A program made the translations under genes and the position numbers. A stretch of 64,000 bases of DNA, from the NCBI GenBank assembly GCA_018881555.1, contig JACAXG010000254.1:1-64000 (forward strand), read 5' to 3'. The notes beneath the pieces are model-generated. The model made no database searches, was not told the origin of the DNA, and worked only from the letters and a program-made list of their open reading frames with translations. This DNA is from Amblyornis subalaris (Eukaryota; Chordata; Aves; Passeriformes; Ptilonorhynchidae). Shown piece by piece: positions 11,991 to 24,332 of this stretch. Each line of letters opens with the position of its first letter. Position 1 is the first letter of the stretch.

Positions 11991-13441
11991 TCCTGTGTGT
12001 TTAAAGTTAGCTTGGATACAGATGAATCATGTGTTAATATAATACTAGATCTAAATGAGTTTATGAATATAAAGCCAACAGGCATTCAGTAGAAACCAGG
12101 TTCCCTTTGACTATTCCAGCAAGAAGTCATCAGCCGTGGGAGGAATAAGCAAATGAGTGTAGTAATGCTTTAATCACACAGAACACATTAAATTATCTCA
12201 GCTGAAGGCCCTGTCATCAAACCACACAACTTGTAACAGCAGCAGGGTCCTGGTGGAATCAGGCAAGGTGGGGAAAGTCCGTGGTGGTTTATTTGCTGTT
12301 GCTCCACTCTGGTCCATGTAGTTGTACAGATTCACAGCACCTGCTGAGGACTGGGTTGTTTTAAATATTACAGCCCTCCAAAAATTATTAATACACTGAA
12401 TTAAACTGATGGAAAAGCAAACATTGAGTTCTGCTGGTACCATGCCAGGGAAGCATATCCTGTAGAACATTCTGCCATAAAATCAGTGAGCATTTGCTGT
12501 TAAAAAGTTGTCAAAATACTCTTGTAAAAATAGACTTAGTGTGAGTAATGAAAAATACAGGTGAAAAGTGTGTACAGCTAATGAGTGAACAGAAAGCCAA
12601 ATGAGTTAGAAGTGCTTTAAATGCCACTTTTCTTTTTGTTAGATAAAGGGCATCTTTCTAATTAAGTCAACAGTTATATATAAAGTGATATTTTTTACAT
12701 CCACGTGAGGATCAGGAGTTCAGAAAAGACAATAATCTTTTGTTAGGGATTCAGAAGATTCTCAAAAGGTTTGGAAGCAAACTGCTTGCACACTGCTGCA
12801 GGATTTCCTGGAGCAGGCATCAGTGTCGTGGATAACACGTGGTAGTTTGGGGGGAGGCAGGGCTCTTGCAGCTGGGACTGGGTGTGTGCTGTGTATCCTC
12901 CACCTGAAGGAATCCTGCCAGGAGGGGAGGAGAGGACCCAAGGTGTGCACAGGCAGGCTTCCTGGCCTGGGTGATGGAGGACAGGGCTACCACAGAGGGC
13001 TGCCAGGCATTTTTGCTGGCACACAGGGTTAAAGGTTCTCTAACTCTGCTGAGGGCTGCTGTCTTGTTTGAAGACTCACACTGATGGGGATAAAGATTTT
13101 AGAGGGTGAGGGTTTTGGAATGGTGCAAACCACACAGTGTCCTTGAACCAAAACTGTGATGGCAATTAACGAAAAAGTTGCTCTTAGATGGGTCTTTTCC
13201 TAATTGGAATGGTTTCCTTGAGGAAGGGCCATGGAGTACCTGGTAGATGCACAGCTGTCTGATTGAATCAGCCTGATGTGTTGATATGTGCTCATGTGGC
13301 TCAAAGAAAGGTCATGTGAAAAATCCCACAAATCTGAAAAGAGTAAAAAAACTTACTTATCCCCCAATTTGTGCATTTTTGCACACTTCACACAGAAATA
13401 AAACAGATGGCTTTGGTCTCTGCTTTTATCTCCTGCTGCTA
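11991..13441. other. Non-coding stretch
   Basis: No gene recognised. The 12780-13030 interval is more GC-rich, with frames of 60-93 codons on both strands but no motif. Nothing else stands out. Confidence 0.5.
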
Positions 13442-13815
13442 AGGCCTACCCAGAGAAGAGGAGGCTCCAGTGAGGTTTTTTTTGTGGCCTTTCAATACTT
13501 TAAGGGTACCTGTAAGAAAGGTGGGGACAGACTTTTTAGTAGGGCCTGTAGTGATAGGACAAAGGCTAAGGTTTTTGACCTAAGAGAGGGTAGATTCAGA
13601 TTACATCTAAGGAAGAAATTGTTTACAAGGAGAGTGAGGAAACACTGGCACAGGTTGCCCGGAGAGGTGGTTCCATGCCTGGAAACATCCCCGGTCAGGT
13701 TGGACAGGGCTCTGAGCAGCCTGGTCTGGTTGAAGATGTGGTTGCCCATGGCAGAGGGGTTGGACTAGATGACTATTAAAGGTCCCTTCTAGCCCCAACT
13801 ATTCTATAATTCTTC
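13442..13815 (+). mobile_element. CR1 LINE, well-preserved 3' fragment
   Basis: About 370 bases of CR1 3' sequence. It begins in the CCCAGAGAAGAGGAGGCTCC block, continues through CCTTTCAATACTTTAAGGG, GGTGGGGACAGACTTTTTAG, AAGGAAGAAATTGTTTACAA, GGAAACACTGGCACAGGTTG, GGTCAGGTTGGACAGGGCTC and GGGGTTGGACTAGATGACTA, and ends with CCAACTATTCTATAATTCTT. It is the best-conserved CR1 in the window. A 160-codon frame (13286-13768) runs through it but comes from the retroposon 3' region and is not a gene. Confidence 0.95.
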
Positions 13816-13910
13816 TGTGTTCACGGTTTTTTGCACCTGGATGTCTGAACATGACATGTAGATTTTGCAGTTCAGTGGTGGAAATAAGATCAGTGATATA
13901 CCCCAAGTAA

Positions 13911-13950
13911 ATCAGTCAATCAACCAATCAATCAATCAGTGAATGAATCA
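13911..13950. repeat. Imperfect (AATC)n microsatellite
   Basis: About ten imperfect AATC/CAAT units, ending GTGAATGAATCAC. It lies about 100 bases past the CR1 tail. CR1 tails usually end in an octamer-type repeat, so this array is probably independent of the insertion. Confidence 0.7.
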
Positions 13951-15757
13951 CTGGTTCCACAGACATTTCAAAATATTGCCTTATTTTTACCCCTGGTCTG
14001 ATGAACTCAGTAGCACCTTGTGGCTGGTCGTGGGCAATTGTTTTCTCCCTTAAGAGAAAGTATGTCAAAGCAGGAGAGGCTTGCTGTAGCCAAGCTTGTG
14101 AGCCAGTTCTTTCCTTTCCTTGTTTATTTCTCTTTCTTTCCTTGTTCCGTCACTGTCTGTATCTCCACAGCCTGAGATCTTTCAGCATTTTGCCTTAAAA
14201 ACTTCTGCCCCCTCCAAGCAGCATCAGTAGTCACCCTTCAGACAGCAATGTTCCTCTTTCTATCTGTAATGTTTCTTTTTCTGTCTGTAATCCACAGATG
14301 CATTTTCTGCCACTCTGCAAACCTCGAGTGAGCTAGTAATTCTACTCCAAGCGACATGAGGGTGAAGTTGCACAGATGAGTATATGCACAGTGGATTTTT
14401 GCAGCTCTGTGAAGTATGCCTGAAAAGTTCTGGAGTGTTTTTGTGTCTGAAATTCACCATACAAATTATATCTGCAGTCTACTAATACATTGTGTTAGCC
14501 ATAAAAGATACACGAACAAAATCAATCCCAAGCCTATTGACTTACAAAATGGCAAAAGATTGGATTCCTGATGTAAATATTATTTATTTCTAACCTATTC
14601 TGGGACATGGTTAGGCTTATCTAAGCAATTTTTCCCGTGCAGTCTCAGAGTTCTTTAAAACTCCAGTACTTTTCCTTTGCCTCTCTGCTTCTCTTTTTAT
14701 TTAACGATTTTCACGTGGTAGGAACCAATGGAAAAACTGCATGGGTTGAATGTATTTCTCCCACTCCCTGTTATTTTCAAGTAGGAACTGCTGGAGAGAA
14801 TATTCGTTGTGCTGGGTCGCTCAAGGGGCTGAGGATCAAATTCCCAAAGGTACCTTGAGGTGCTTATGCAGATCTTACATCCCAAGGGACTGTCACCTAC
14901 GCGTGATTGCTCAGACTGAACGGATATTCTCAAAACCTGTTTTCCGGTGTCCCCAGAAGATGTTTTTCCCCCTCAGTTCCATGACAATGACAGATATGTG
15001 TTGATACTGGTATGACCAAGATATTTTCCTTCATTGTAGAGAGGCAACAGTGGATATTGGGTTATTTAACAGGAGCAGGCCTATTTAATAGGCAAATTAA
15101 TTAGAGGAATGATGACTCTGCAGTGGTATGATTTATAAGGTCCATGCTTTGGTAGCAACAAAAGAGCTGCAAAATGCTAACATTACACATTACACTTACT
15201 TTATGAGTTTAGGGTTTGTCATAACACCAGAAAACCTTGGGCCTAGAGATTAGAATCAGAATTTACACACCCGGGAGTGTGACGAGGCAGCACTTTGGAT
15301 TTATTGTTAAGTACATAAACCCTAAGAGATGTTCACATCTTTTCACAACAGCTTCTGAAATTGACAGAACCTCTTCCAAATGTTAAAAGATTTTTAGTTA
15401 AAAGTAAGCTTTCAGACATCCAGATGAAGAATGTCAATATTAACGTCTGGAATTTCACAAGAGAGAAATATTTTAAAACATCAGATCTTCTTGGATTTAG
15501 TACAGAGAAGAGTTAAGATTTTAGTTTGGGGTTTTATTTTGTTTGGGTTTTTTACTAAAATTCATATTTAATTTATGCCACTTTGTAGAAGGATTTCCCA
15601 GTTATGAAAGGTTTGTGGTGGCCTTATAGTATAATACTTATTTTTTACCTTTTTTTAATTCCAAACCTGATAATTTCACTTTTTCTCTTTTGAGTTACTG
15701 TCGGTGTAGCTGAGGGATGACACTCAACACCTAATCTAAAAAGGGATCCCTCACCCT
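13951..15757. other. Non-coding stretch
   Basis: Short frames only. The 15080-15240 interval is AT-rich without simple repeats and has the texture of conserved non-coding DNA, but I cannot measure conservation. A 43-nt minus-strand segment (15200-15242) sits between weak-to-fair splice signals and was not promoted to a candidate. Confidence 0.45.
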
Positions 15758-16150
15758 GAGTTCAAGAATCAAGGTGAAATACTGAGGAAACAGGGGCTTG
15801 CAGTCAGAAAGGAAATTAAATACAAAGAAATGAGAGACACAAAGGTGAGGATATTTCCAGCTAAGAAAGATGGAATACTGATGTTTTTTATCCCAAGCTT
15901 GAGGACAGCAAATACTTGTGGGCAACAGAAATCTATGAAATGCAAAACAATTTTTGCCAGACCACCCTGACTGCCTTTTTTGGCTGAGGTGTTTGGCTCT
16001 GGTGACAAGGAAAGAGCAGCAGATGTTGCATTCTCTGACTGTAGTAAGGAAAGGAGGTACTGGTGAAGGGCACAGTGACCATGAGGAGACCAGGGGTTTG
16101 AGCTCCTGGAGCTAAAGGAGTGGAAGAAGAGCCAAACCATTCCACTTTCC
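15758..16150 (+). mobile_element. Decayed CR1 ORF2 fragment (reverse transcriptase region)
   Basis: Around 15950-16050 the sequence matches the CR1 reverse-transcriptase stretch that normally reads as 'cleared for lack of function, transmission to DVVYLDFSK': GCCAGACCACCCTGACTGCC is followed by GGTGACAAGGAAAGAGCAGC and then by codons that read ERAADVAFSDCSKE in one frame. The FSDCSK stretch replaces the usual YLDFSK of CR1, so the aspartate is kept in a changed context. Frames are broken by stops, and the antisense 123-codon frame is only a shadow. Outer limits are uncertain. Confidence 0.5.
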
Positions 16151-19049
16151 AGAAAAAAACCAAATATTTCCCAAGATGTGTTTTGGTTGCTTTGTTTCGG
16201 CTTGGTTTTGGTTTTGGATTTTTCTTGTTGTTGTTGTTGGTTTTTTAACTTGTATAACTTTAGCTTTTCTTTTCTGTGAGAGTTAGGTTCACCTTTGTTA
16301 TTTGAGTAAATTTAGCTCTTACAGGGCCTGAGACAGACAGGATTGTGTCTATTTCATAGGCAAGAAATACCAATCAAAGCTGATTTCATCATGGCTAGCA
16401 AGTGAAGCCTCAGTTCACTCTGGTGCTTATCCTTGTCATAAGTGGGAAAATGAACAGTCCTGTGGACTTCAATCGTCCTTTTATCCCACCCCATGGGAGG
16501 AGGTGTTCAGAGGGAGGGTTTTCAGAACCTTGAGTCGTGGCCTGTTTCTGCTCCTCTGTACAGGGTATAGGTTTTTGTCACCTTTTAAAATTGTTTCAGT
16601 TACTTTAATCATCATGATAATGCTTTATGGAATGGGATTTCTTTTCCAGTCTGAGGCGAACTTTTGAAGAGCCACTCATATAGTTTGTGTTGATTTTTAT
16701 TTCTCTTTCTTTTTTTTTAATAATATGTACGGATTCCTCAATTTTTCTCTTCTAAACAACAAAACAAGGGAGCTTGGAAACTTACTACATTCTAATTTGC
16801 ATAGAGCCTTGAGTAACTACATGACCTTTACCTGAGCTCAGTTCTCTTGGAAATTGGGAATGAGCAGGTAATGGATTCCTACTTCCTTTTATCAGCAGGG
16901 ATGATGGATCCTTCTCAGTAGTAATTTCTTCCATCTGTAGCTATGGAAATCATCATAATGCATTGTTTGGCTTCTGCTAGTTCAATACTCTAAACCATCA
17001 GTTGGAAACTAATAAACTAATTTTATTCGTATGTAACAGATATAAGAGATTCTGAACAAAAATTCCTTCTGAATATAACTTTCTGAATAAGGGAACGTAG
17101 TTTATGCTTCTTTGCATGAAGTCTTATTAATCTGTTAAACGTTTTTGTGGGAAGAACTGAACTTGTTTTAAAGGTGAAGCTTGCTGCTTGGGATGCTCGT
17201 AATAAAAAAAAAAGATACTTAGCATGGTCTATGGTAATTACCTGAGGATCTAATTTTGTCTGGGTCTTCTGATATTAAGAAGGTGTTGCATCCACATAAA
17301 ATCATTGTGGATTGCTTTCATTCCAATTTTCCTTTGTGTGCTTTATATAAGTAACTATAAATTGCTTACTTATAGTAAGTAGCAGAGTGAGCCTTGCTGC
17401 CAAAGTTTGTTGTGCTGTTGCAAATTAATATTGAACCTACTTTTGCTAATTCCTTGCTGGTCCTTCTTTAAGTGACCTGAAGCACTCATTTGCAACAGAT
17501 GTAAATAAAATGTTGTGGGGATCATTTAATTGTGCTTTACTGGATTTCATAAACATGAAGCTCTTTTAGGACATTTATCATTGGCATCAACTTTTTGAAG
17601 AACTGTGATAATGAAGGTGTCTGAGGGAGACTGGCGTCTTCAAAAAGAACCAGAAAGTGTTTTAAGAGTATAATATTAGCTATGAGGTTTGTCCATAAGC
17701 TGTTATAATGCCTTCAGAGATAATCACTATAATATTCTCTCTTCTTGAGAGTTCTGAAGAAAGTTCATTCCTTCCTTGTTCTTGCAACAACTTCAGCTTG
17801 CAGGACAAGCCCCAAATCTCTTTCACTCTTCTGTTTTCCATTTCCTTCATAGGCCCTTTGTCCTCTATACCCTGCCCTGTTTTAAGAAAGTCTCATCTGA
17901 GACTCCTCTCTCCACCCTTCTTTGCTCCACATTGGATCTGGATTTGGTGCTGCAGTGGCATCTGTCTATTAATACTCGGATCATCTGCTCCAAACACACT
18001 GTCAGCTCCCTACCGCTTCCTCTGGGGATGATCTGCCAGCTGATCATTTCCCAGGTCTGTTTTGGGGAATGAAATCCTAATGTCTCCTGCACAGAGATTT
18101 CCTAATATCCACGTGTCTCGTGTAATCTGTTTTTGTCTCTGATATTTCGCCTCGTGGAACATTTGCAAATGGAGGCAAAGGGTGGTGATCTCTGAACATC
18201 AGGTCTTCCTTGAAGGTCTGTCTCAGGCAGACATTTTGCTTTTCCTGATGGAACGTATTCCAGGCTCTCCATTGTATAGAACCATACATAAAACAGGCTC
18301 TAAAAGGTTTTGGGTTTTCTGGTTTTTTTAAATGGTCTATGTTAGTTTAATTTGTCTAAATAAAGCAAAGTAGATGGTAATTTTTAAAGATCTTAGGTGA
18401 AAAAGGTGACTTAGCATCCTAACATGCTGTTGTCAAGGACAGTTCGGTTCCTTTCATTAATCCACAGCAAGAGAAAGTAGGATCATCCTGCAAATACACA
18501 GCCAAAGTTGATGTATTAAAACCTTATGACTCACCAACTTCCTTCTCCTTCTCAAAACTGAATTTTGGATTGAAATCCTTTCAGAAAAATTCCTGTAGGC
18601 AATAATGAGGGTGTTCTTCATCAATCTGTGATGGGTTGGGTTTAGTAGAGCCCTAATTCCAGACAGTCATTCCTCGCAGACTCCAGTCTGACTCATGGTT
18701 CGTTGCTACTTCTTGTTTTTTTTCTCCTGTGTCTCAATTCACCACTTTTTTTCCTTTGATGAGTAAATGCATATGTCATTGAAGAAACAGATCCAGTCTC
18801 TCTCTCTCTCTCTTATCGAAAAAGAGATTCATGGCTGATGGGCTAGGGAGTAAAATAAGAACTGAGGATTAGTGACTGGTTATCCTGAAGGTCCAATTTT
18901 CCAAGCCTAAATACTGAGCAATTTCAGAAAATGAGGTAGTATTGATGTATCTGATGTGGGATGCACTAAAATGGAGAGTCCAAAATTACTAATTGATTTT
19001 GAAGAATTGTATCTTTGCTGAAAAGGCCAGCATCTTAGGGAAGATAAGA
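16151..19049. other. Non-coding stretch
   Basis: Unique AT-rich DNA with a T/G tract containing (GTT)n near 16228-16240 and a (TC)n run at 18796-18813. Frames of 98-107 codons around 17708-18092 on both strands carry no family signature. Nothing else recognised. Confidence 0.5.
18796..18813. repeat. (TC)9 microsatellite
   Basis: A short perfect run of TC dinucleotides. It is a potential length-polymorphic marker with no gene context. Confidence 0.85.
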
Positions 19050-19247
19050 TTAAAAAAAAACCCCAAACACAAAAACCAAACCAAAACAAACCTCAAACCC
19101 CCAAAACCAAAATAAACTAACAAACAAAAAAAACCCACATCCCCCCAAAAAACCCTAAAACCTCACAATTGAACAAAAAAACCCCAATCAACCAGAAAAA
19201 AACCCCTACCAAGCAAACAAAAACAAACAAATAAAATAAAATAAAAA
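19050..19247. repeat. A/C-rich low-complexity tract
   Basis: Almost 200 bases composed almost entirely of A and C (AAAACCC, CAAACAAA, AACCCC words), with very few G or T, ending in (AAAAT)n near 19230-19245. There is no fixed period. It could be an expanded, degraded poly(A) tail or a drifting simple repeat. Confidence 0.8.
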
Positions 19248-21784
19248 GATTAAGACTTTCCTGTTACATAGCACACTGGCAAATCTGGATCTTTTGCAGA
19301 CAACCACCAAAACGGCTGCAATTAAGAATTCAGAATAATCATGTGGACTTTCTGTAGCCAGAGATGGGGTTGATTAATTCCCTGTGCTAGCAGTGCAGAA
19401 GTGATGGACACCAGGGGAATGCTCTGCAATTGCAGAGGCAGGGACAGCACTTGTGCTTTTTTATTAAAAGCCTGTGCACCAAGAATTGCTCTGTCTGCTG
19501 TGAATAACTGAGTGAAATAAATGATTCTGTTGCAAAGGAGAAGCCCTCTGGGCAGTGCTGGGGTTTACCCTGTGCCATAGGTGATCTGGAATGCGAGACA
19601 GCAGGTGAAAAACATCTCTCAGATAATTTGGATGATGCTAACCTGCTCCGTTCAGGATGCTGAATCAAATTGCCCGCACGGTGGGTTTGGTGGTCAAGTG
19701 CCAGTGGAATGGAACAAGCAGTGGGGATGGAGCAGTGGGTCTCTGCTGGGTCTCTGCTGCTGCCATGCTGTGTCTCTTCACACTCAGCAAGGGGAACAGG
19801 AGATCTGATCAGGCTCTGGGCTTTGTTTCAGCTTCCATTTGGGGGTCACGCCTTGTTCTCCACACCTGCCTGCACAACTGCTCCAAATGAGGACTCCACA
19901 GCTACTTTGCTGAGTATCTCTGCACACTAAAGGGTTTAGGAAAGTCAGCTAGATCTGGCATCCTGATCTTCATTCTCAGTCTTTTGTCCTTTATTGAGCT
20001 GCCAAAATTCAAGCCATCATGTGGGAAAAGCAATGCAGACATCAGGCATTACCCAAACTATTACTTCTTACACGAGAACTGTGTTGCCTTGCCTACTAAA
20101 GTCTCTAGAAACAGCACAGCCTGAGCGTGCTGAGCACAAGCCTGGTGGTAAAATTATGGAAAGGCGCTGTAAATCTGTAATTTTCCGTCATGAATTATTC
20201 ATGGGTGTTACTCAAGTCACAAACAGGAAACTCGTGTATAAAGTCAGCTAAACACAATCGTTCATTTATGAAGAGAGCTCAGTCATGTGAGGGTTTGCCA
20301 TATGGCCCCCACTAGAAGAAGCAGAGATCCAGAGCCATATTATCTCCTGCTGTACACAGGCCTGGATACACTGACTTTAATGAAGATGAAGTTTACATGA
20401 GCTCAAGGTTTGCACTCTTTCCTTTGAGAGGTTTTGTTGTTGTTTCTCTACCGACCCATTTAGTCTTCCTTGAGTTGGTTAGAATGTGGTTATAAATACA
20501 GGCTCATAATCTCTTCCCTACAATTGTTTTGGGTTTTTTTGTTTCTTCTAACCCATAGTGTGTATATTTTATGAGGCACACTGGATATTTTGTGGTTTGC
20601 TTGGTATCGAAGAGAATTCAGATATTTAAACAAAGATAAGCAAAGGGGCTTGAAGTACTACTAATGTGGTAATAATGGCTACTATAACATATTCAGATTA
20701 GGAGGGACTTGCTTCAGAGGACAAAATATCTTTTAAGATTAGCAGTTCCTATATTAAAAATGAGCAGTGAGTTATCACAACGGGTTCTGTTTGCCTCCCT
20801 CCTAATCTTCCGCACTGCCTGGTGCCCTGTGTTTATTTTTGAGAAGATGCTTCACCTCTGGGCTTTCTCCCTGACTCACATTTCTTGCCCTATATTTTAC
20901 ATGAGAGCACTGTGAGAAGAGGATGGCTTTTTGGGCTGAATGAAGGGTTTCTCTCATGAGCTCACGAAGATGGGCAGTGGGCAGTGGGCTGCTTGTTGGG
21001 AGCTCTGGATGCAGGAGCCCTCTGTGGTCAGTGCTGCCTGGACCCAAGTTGTGCCTCCAAAAGCCAGGGTATTCAGAAGGTATTGGTGAACTGTAGTGAT
21101 TTATGAAAGTAGTTTGGGGATGGAGATGCAAATAGTAATACTTACAGCTTTCTTGGAACGTGATGGAAGGATTCCGTGTGTTTTTATTGCTGAAGTTCCT
21201 TAGACAGTCCTTAGTTAAACATGCAAGGACATTAAAGAAGATTACATCTGAATGCAGTGACTTATGTGATGATTCACTACAACTTTTCCTGAGCTGCTGG
21301 TTGGACAAGACAGCCAACAACCACCTAATGTATTTTGAGCCACACCAGGTACTCCAGGCTCAGTAACATTGCTACTAAATGTTCCTGTCCTTGCTAAGGG
21401 ACAATTGCCCAGGATGTTAATTTGCAAAGCAGACAAACACCAGCACACGTAAGAAAAGTCCATGGTGTCTTCAAGAGCAGCTTTTTCATGTCACACGTTT
21501 GTGTCTGTTCAGCTCGTAGCAAGTGGAGGGCTTGGTGACAAGGTTTAAGAGTATCATTCTCACTCACAAGATACTCTCCCTGAAGCAAACCAGGGAAGGA
21601 TTTTTGAGATGAGGAAGGCAGAACCACGTGCAAATGTGAGTTCTTGTTAGTGCTGCAGACTTGTGCCTTGCCAAGCATAGGAACAGGCTGCAGGTGAGAA
21701 GACTGAAGAGCTGAACTGCATAAACCCCATCTCTGGTGCTGGCACCTGGAGGAGGTGGCACCAAACTGAATGGAGTCCTGGGGA
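19248..21784. other. Non-coding stretch with the longest open frame, not called a gene
   Basis: A 172-codon minus-strand frame lies at 20802-21320, the longest in the window. Its product has no recognisable domain, no signal peptide or membrane segment, and low-complexity composition typical of chance frames; the opposite strand also has partial frames. A GGGCAGTGGGCAGTGGGCTG micro-duplication lies near 20971-20990. No gene is called. Confidence 0.5.
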
Positions 21785-21943
21785 AGGCTTTTAATACCCT
21801 GGAGGGATTAAAAGACATGTAGATGTGGGCCCTGGGGACATGATTTAGTGGCAGGTTTGGCATTGCTGCATTAACTGTTGGACTCAGTGATCTGAGAGGT
21901 CTTTTCCAACCTCGGTGACTTTGGGATTCCATGAGTCTGTGGT
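21785..21943 (+). mobile_element. CR1 LINE 3' fragment, different subfamily
   Basis: It contains CCCTGGAGGGATTAAAAGAC, ATGTAGATGTGGGCCCTGGG, GACATGATTTAGTGGCAGG, ACTGTTGGACTCAGTGATCT and GGTCTTTTCCAACCTC, then a degenerate ATTCCATGAGTCTGTG tail. The GACATG.TTTAGTGG signature separates this CR1 group from the copy at 13442. It is moderately diverged and lacks the 5' part. Confidence 0.9.
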
Positions 21944-23747
21944 TCAAATCACACCTGCCCTGCAGCACAGAAGAGGAAGAGGGGCTGCATGCTGAAAGCT
22001 CACACCGGTGGTAGAGATTCCCCGAGTCCTGGGTGATCAGTGTGCCTGGGCAGGCCAAGTAAGGGAAACAAGAGGATCAAAACTGGCGTTAGTGAGGAAC
22101 TGTCGAAGACTATTCCTAGCAGCTCCGTGCGGATCCCTGAATGAGAAAGCAAGGAGATATTTTGGATCTTGTAGCCCTGTCAACACCAGCAGCATGTTAT
22201 AGAAAACATGGAATAACAGACCTGTAGGTCACTGCCACACTCCTCTGGTTTAGCTGATACCTCATAGAGCTGGCATGCCATCCGTGCCAGGGAAAATCTG
22301 ACTTCTCATGTTGATGACACTCTGCAGTACTAAAACAACAGTAATTTTGAAAATTTGCTTATGCCTTCCAGTTTTACTTTTTTTTGTTTGTTTTTCATTC
22401 TTGAATAATGAAGATAACCTAATAATTCCATTTTCTCTCCCAGAAAAATTGTACATTTGGATGTGTGATAATTCAATATTGTTTGCGCCTTGCTCAGATC
22501 CAGGGACAAACCATCTTCACTATTAAAATAAAAAGGTGCATTTCTTTCTCTCCTTGCTTGAGTAGCATACCATTATGCTGATCGGTTTTTGTAAAATCTA
22601 AACAAGTGGGGCATGAAATAACCTGCTACATGTTTTTTTCTGATGTCTGAAGTAGCTGAGAACATCATGGCTAGAAAATAAGTGAATTCCTCACAATTAA
22701 GCAGTAAATCTACATGTGAAATCTAGTTCCTATACGGTATTTAAACCAGATGAGTCTGTATTTTCTTCCTACTGCAAAAAGGATTGCCTTTAGGTGGTAG
22801 AGAAAAGATGGCCACGATTTGGTTTCAGAAAGGACAAGTAAAGTGTGGCTTTGGAAATTGTTGTCAATCACAGCTATGGCTTTGCTTCTGGGAAGGGCAA
22901 AGGGAAGAGGGGAAGAACACGGAGGCAGCAAGTCGTGGTTGCTGGCCACAGTGCTGAGATCTCATGCTTTCCCTCAGGCTCTTGTCTCCCACCTGGACAG
23001 CAGCAAGGATTTGGAAACGAGACCTCTGTGGTGTGACAGGGAACTTCATTGTTTTCCACGTCTTCCCTGTCGTGATCCTGCCCCGTCATCTGATCCAGGC
23101 TGGTAGGAAGAGGGGGTTCTGCCACTCTGCTCACCTTGGAAGGAAGCCACTGCTAATCAAACGTCTCCCTTTGTGGAGGCAGGTAAATCCAGCGTGTGCA
23201 TGGAAAATGTATTCTAATGCAAATTAAATACAATTTGTTTTAGGTTCCACGGCAGTCTCTAAGCCGGAGGAAATGCTGCACATCATGCCTGTGTGGGTAA
23301 CTCTGAGTCCAGCTTGGTATGAGCAACTGGAAGCATATGGTGACAGCACTTGTGTCAGAGTTTTACTTAGAAATCAGAAATCACAGCAGAAGTTACCTAG
23401 GAACCTCAATTCACACCCAGGTTTGGACTTAAATTTTGTGTCTGTTTTTTTCCCCCCCTATTTTCTTTATGGTGAGCCCAGTAAAACAAAACTAAGCAAT
23501 AAATCCTGGTTCTCTGGGTGGTCTATTATTGGGATCAAATGCCTTTTTTACACTTTAAAATGCTTCCTTGTACCTACTCTATCAAGTGTACTGGGACAGA
23601 AGAAAACTTTTCTGTGTTCGTTACAAATCTACTGGTAAAACAGCAACTCAGCCATGATCAGGTTAAGCAAAGTGTGATGGCAACACGTGGAAGAATAAAA
23701 CAGAAAACATTGAATTCTGACATTCAGAAAGAAAACACTGTCACCTT
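21944..23747. other. Non-coding stretch
   Basis: Frames of 60-121 codons occur between 22700 and 23640 on both strands without motifs. The 22890-23130 interval is somewhat GC-rich. No repeat family recognised. Confidence 0.45.
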
Positions 23748-23902
23748 TTCCATGTTGTGAAAGGTCAAATTCCAGACAGGTCACAGAGCAGGGATTGGTG
23801 TTACTTGAAGGAAACCAAGAGGAGAGTGCGACCATATGTCTTCATGACCTGCAAATTGAAGACTCTGAACAGCCAAGGAAAGCAAAGAGTGTGATTGAGC
23901 TG
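23748..23902 (+). repeat. Unclassified dispersed repeat, copy 2
   Basis: Second copy of the repeat at 11828-11990, in the same orientation. It has GGTGTTACTTGAAGGAAACC, GCAAATTGAAGACT and AGCAAAGAGTGTGATTGAGC. Homology fades on both sides, so the true element may be longer. No terminal repeats or target duplications are visible. Confidence 0.7.
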
Positions 23903-24312
23903 CTCTTCTGGCAAGGCTTATTAAGGCCATGTTGGTTTAGGAAGATTTCTGACAGTATTTGCTGGAAGACTTTCAGGGCAGATGCTTTGGTTTAAGTTCA
24001 CCAGCTTCTGACAACTGATGTGCCACTTCATTCAGGTTTCATGCTGAAGCAAAGAGACCATGGAAGCATCTAATTTTTTAGAGTCTATTTAAATAAATGC
24101 CCTACACATGCCTGACTCAAGTGGAAGAGCTGGGCTGTGAATTTGCAACACATCTTTACAGGCAAGTTAGAACTTCATGTATTCTCTCAGCCTGATTCTT
24201 AAACCAGGAACTTCAGATAAAACGAAAATTAAAAAATATGGTACAGCTTGTTTCCCTTGTTTTGGAGCCCTGAGTATCTTGAATGAAGTTGTAAGCTAAT
24301 ACACAGACTTAC

Positions 24313-24332
24313 CTCCTCCGTTATCGTCCTGG
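24313..24332 (-). other. Candidate 20-nt microexon, unidentified
   Basis: On the minus strand a long pyrimidine tract (CTTTTTTTGTGTCTATAG) runs directly into 20 bases, CCAGGACGATAACGGAGGAG, followed by an ideal donor GTAAGTCTG. Two of three frames are open (QDDNGG or RTITEE). Both splice signals are near consensus and the body is relatively purine-rich and contains two CpGs, unlike the AT-rich surroundings. I cannot place it in a known gene, and chance pairing of splice motifs is not excluded. Confidence 0.2.

Noticed and set aside
13286..13768. 160-codon plus-strand frame
   Set aside because: Its right-hand two thirds lie on the CR1 3' region, which is not coding.
20802..21320. 172-codon minus-strand open frame, the longest in the window
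   Set aside because: No domain, no targeting signal, no splice or promoter context, and composition typical of chance frames; a single frame of this size is expected in 64 kb.
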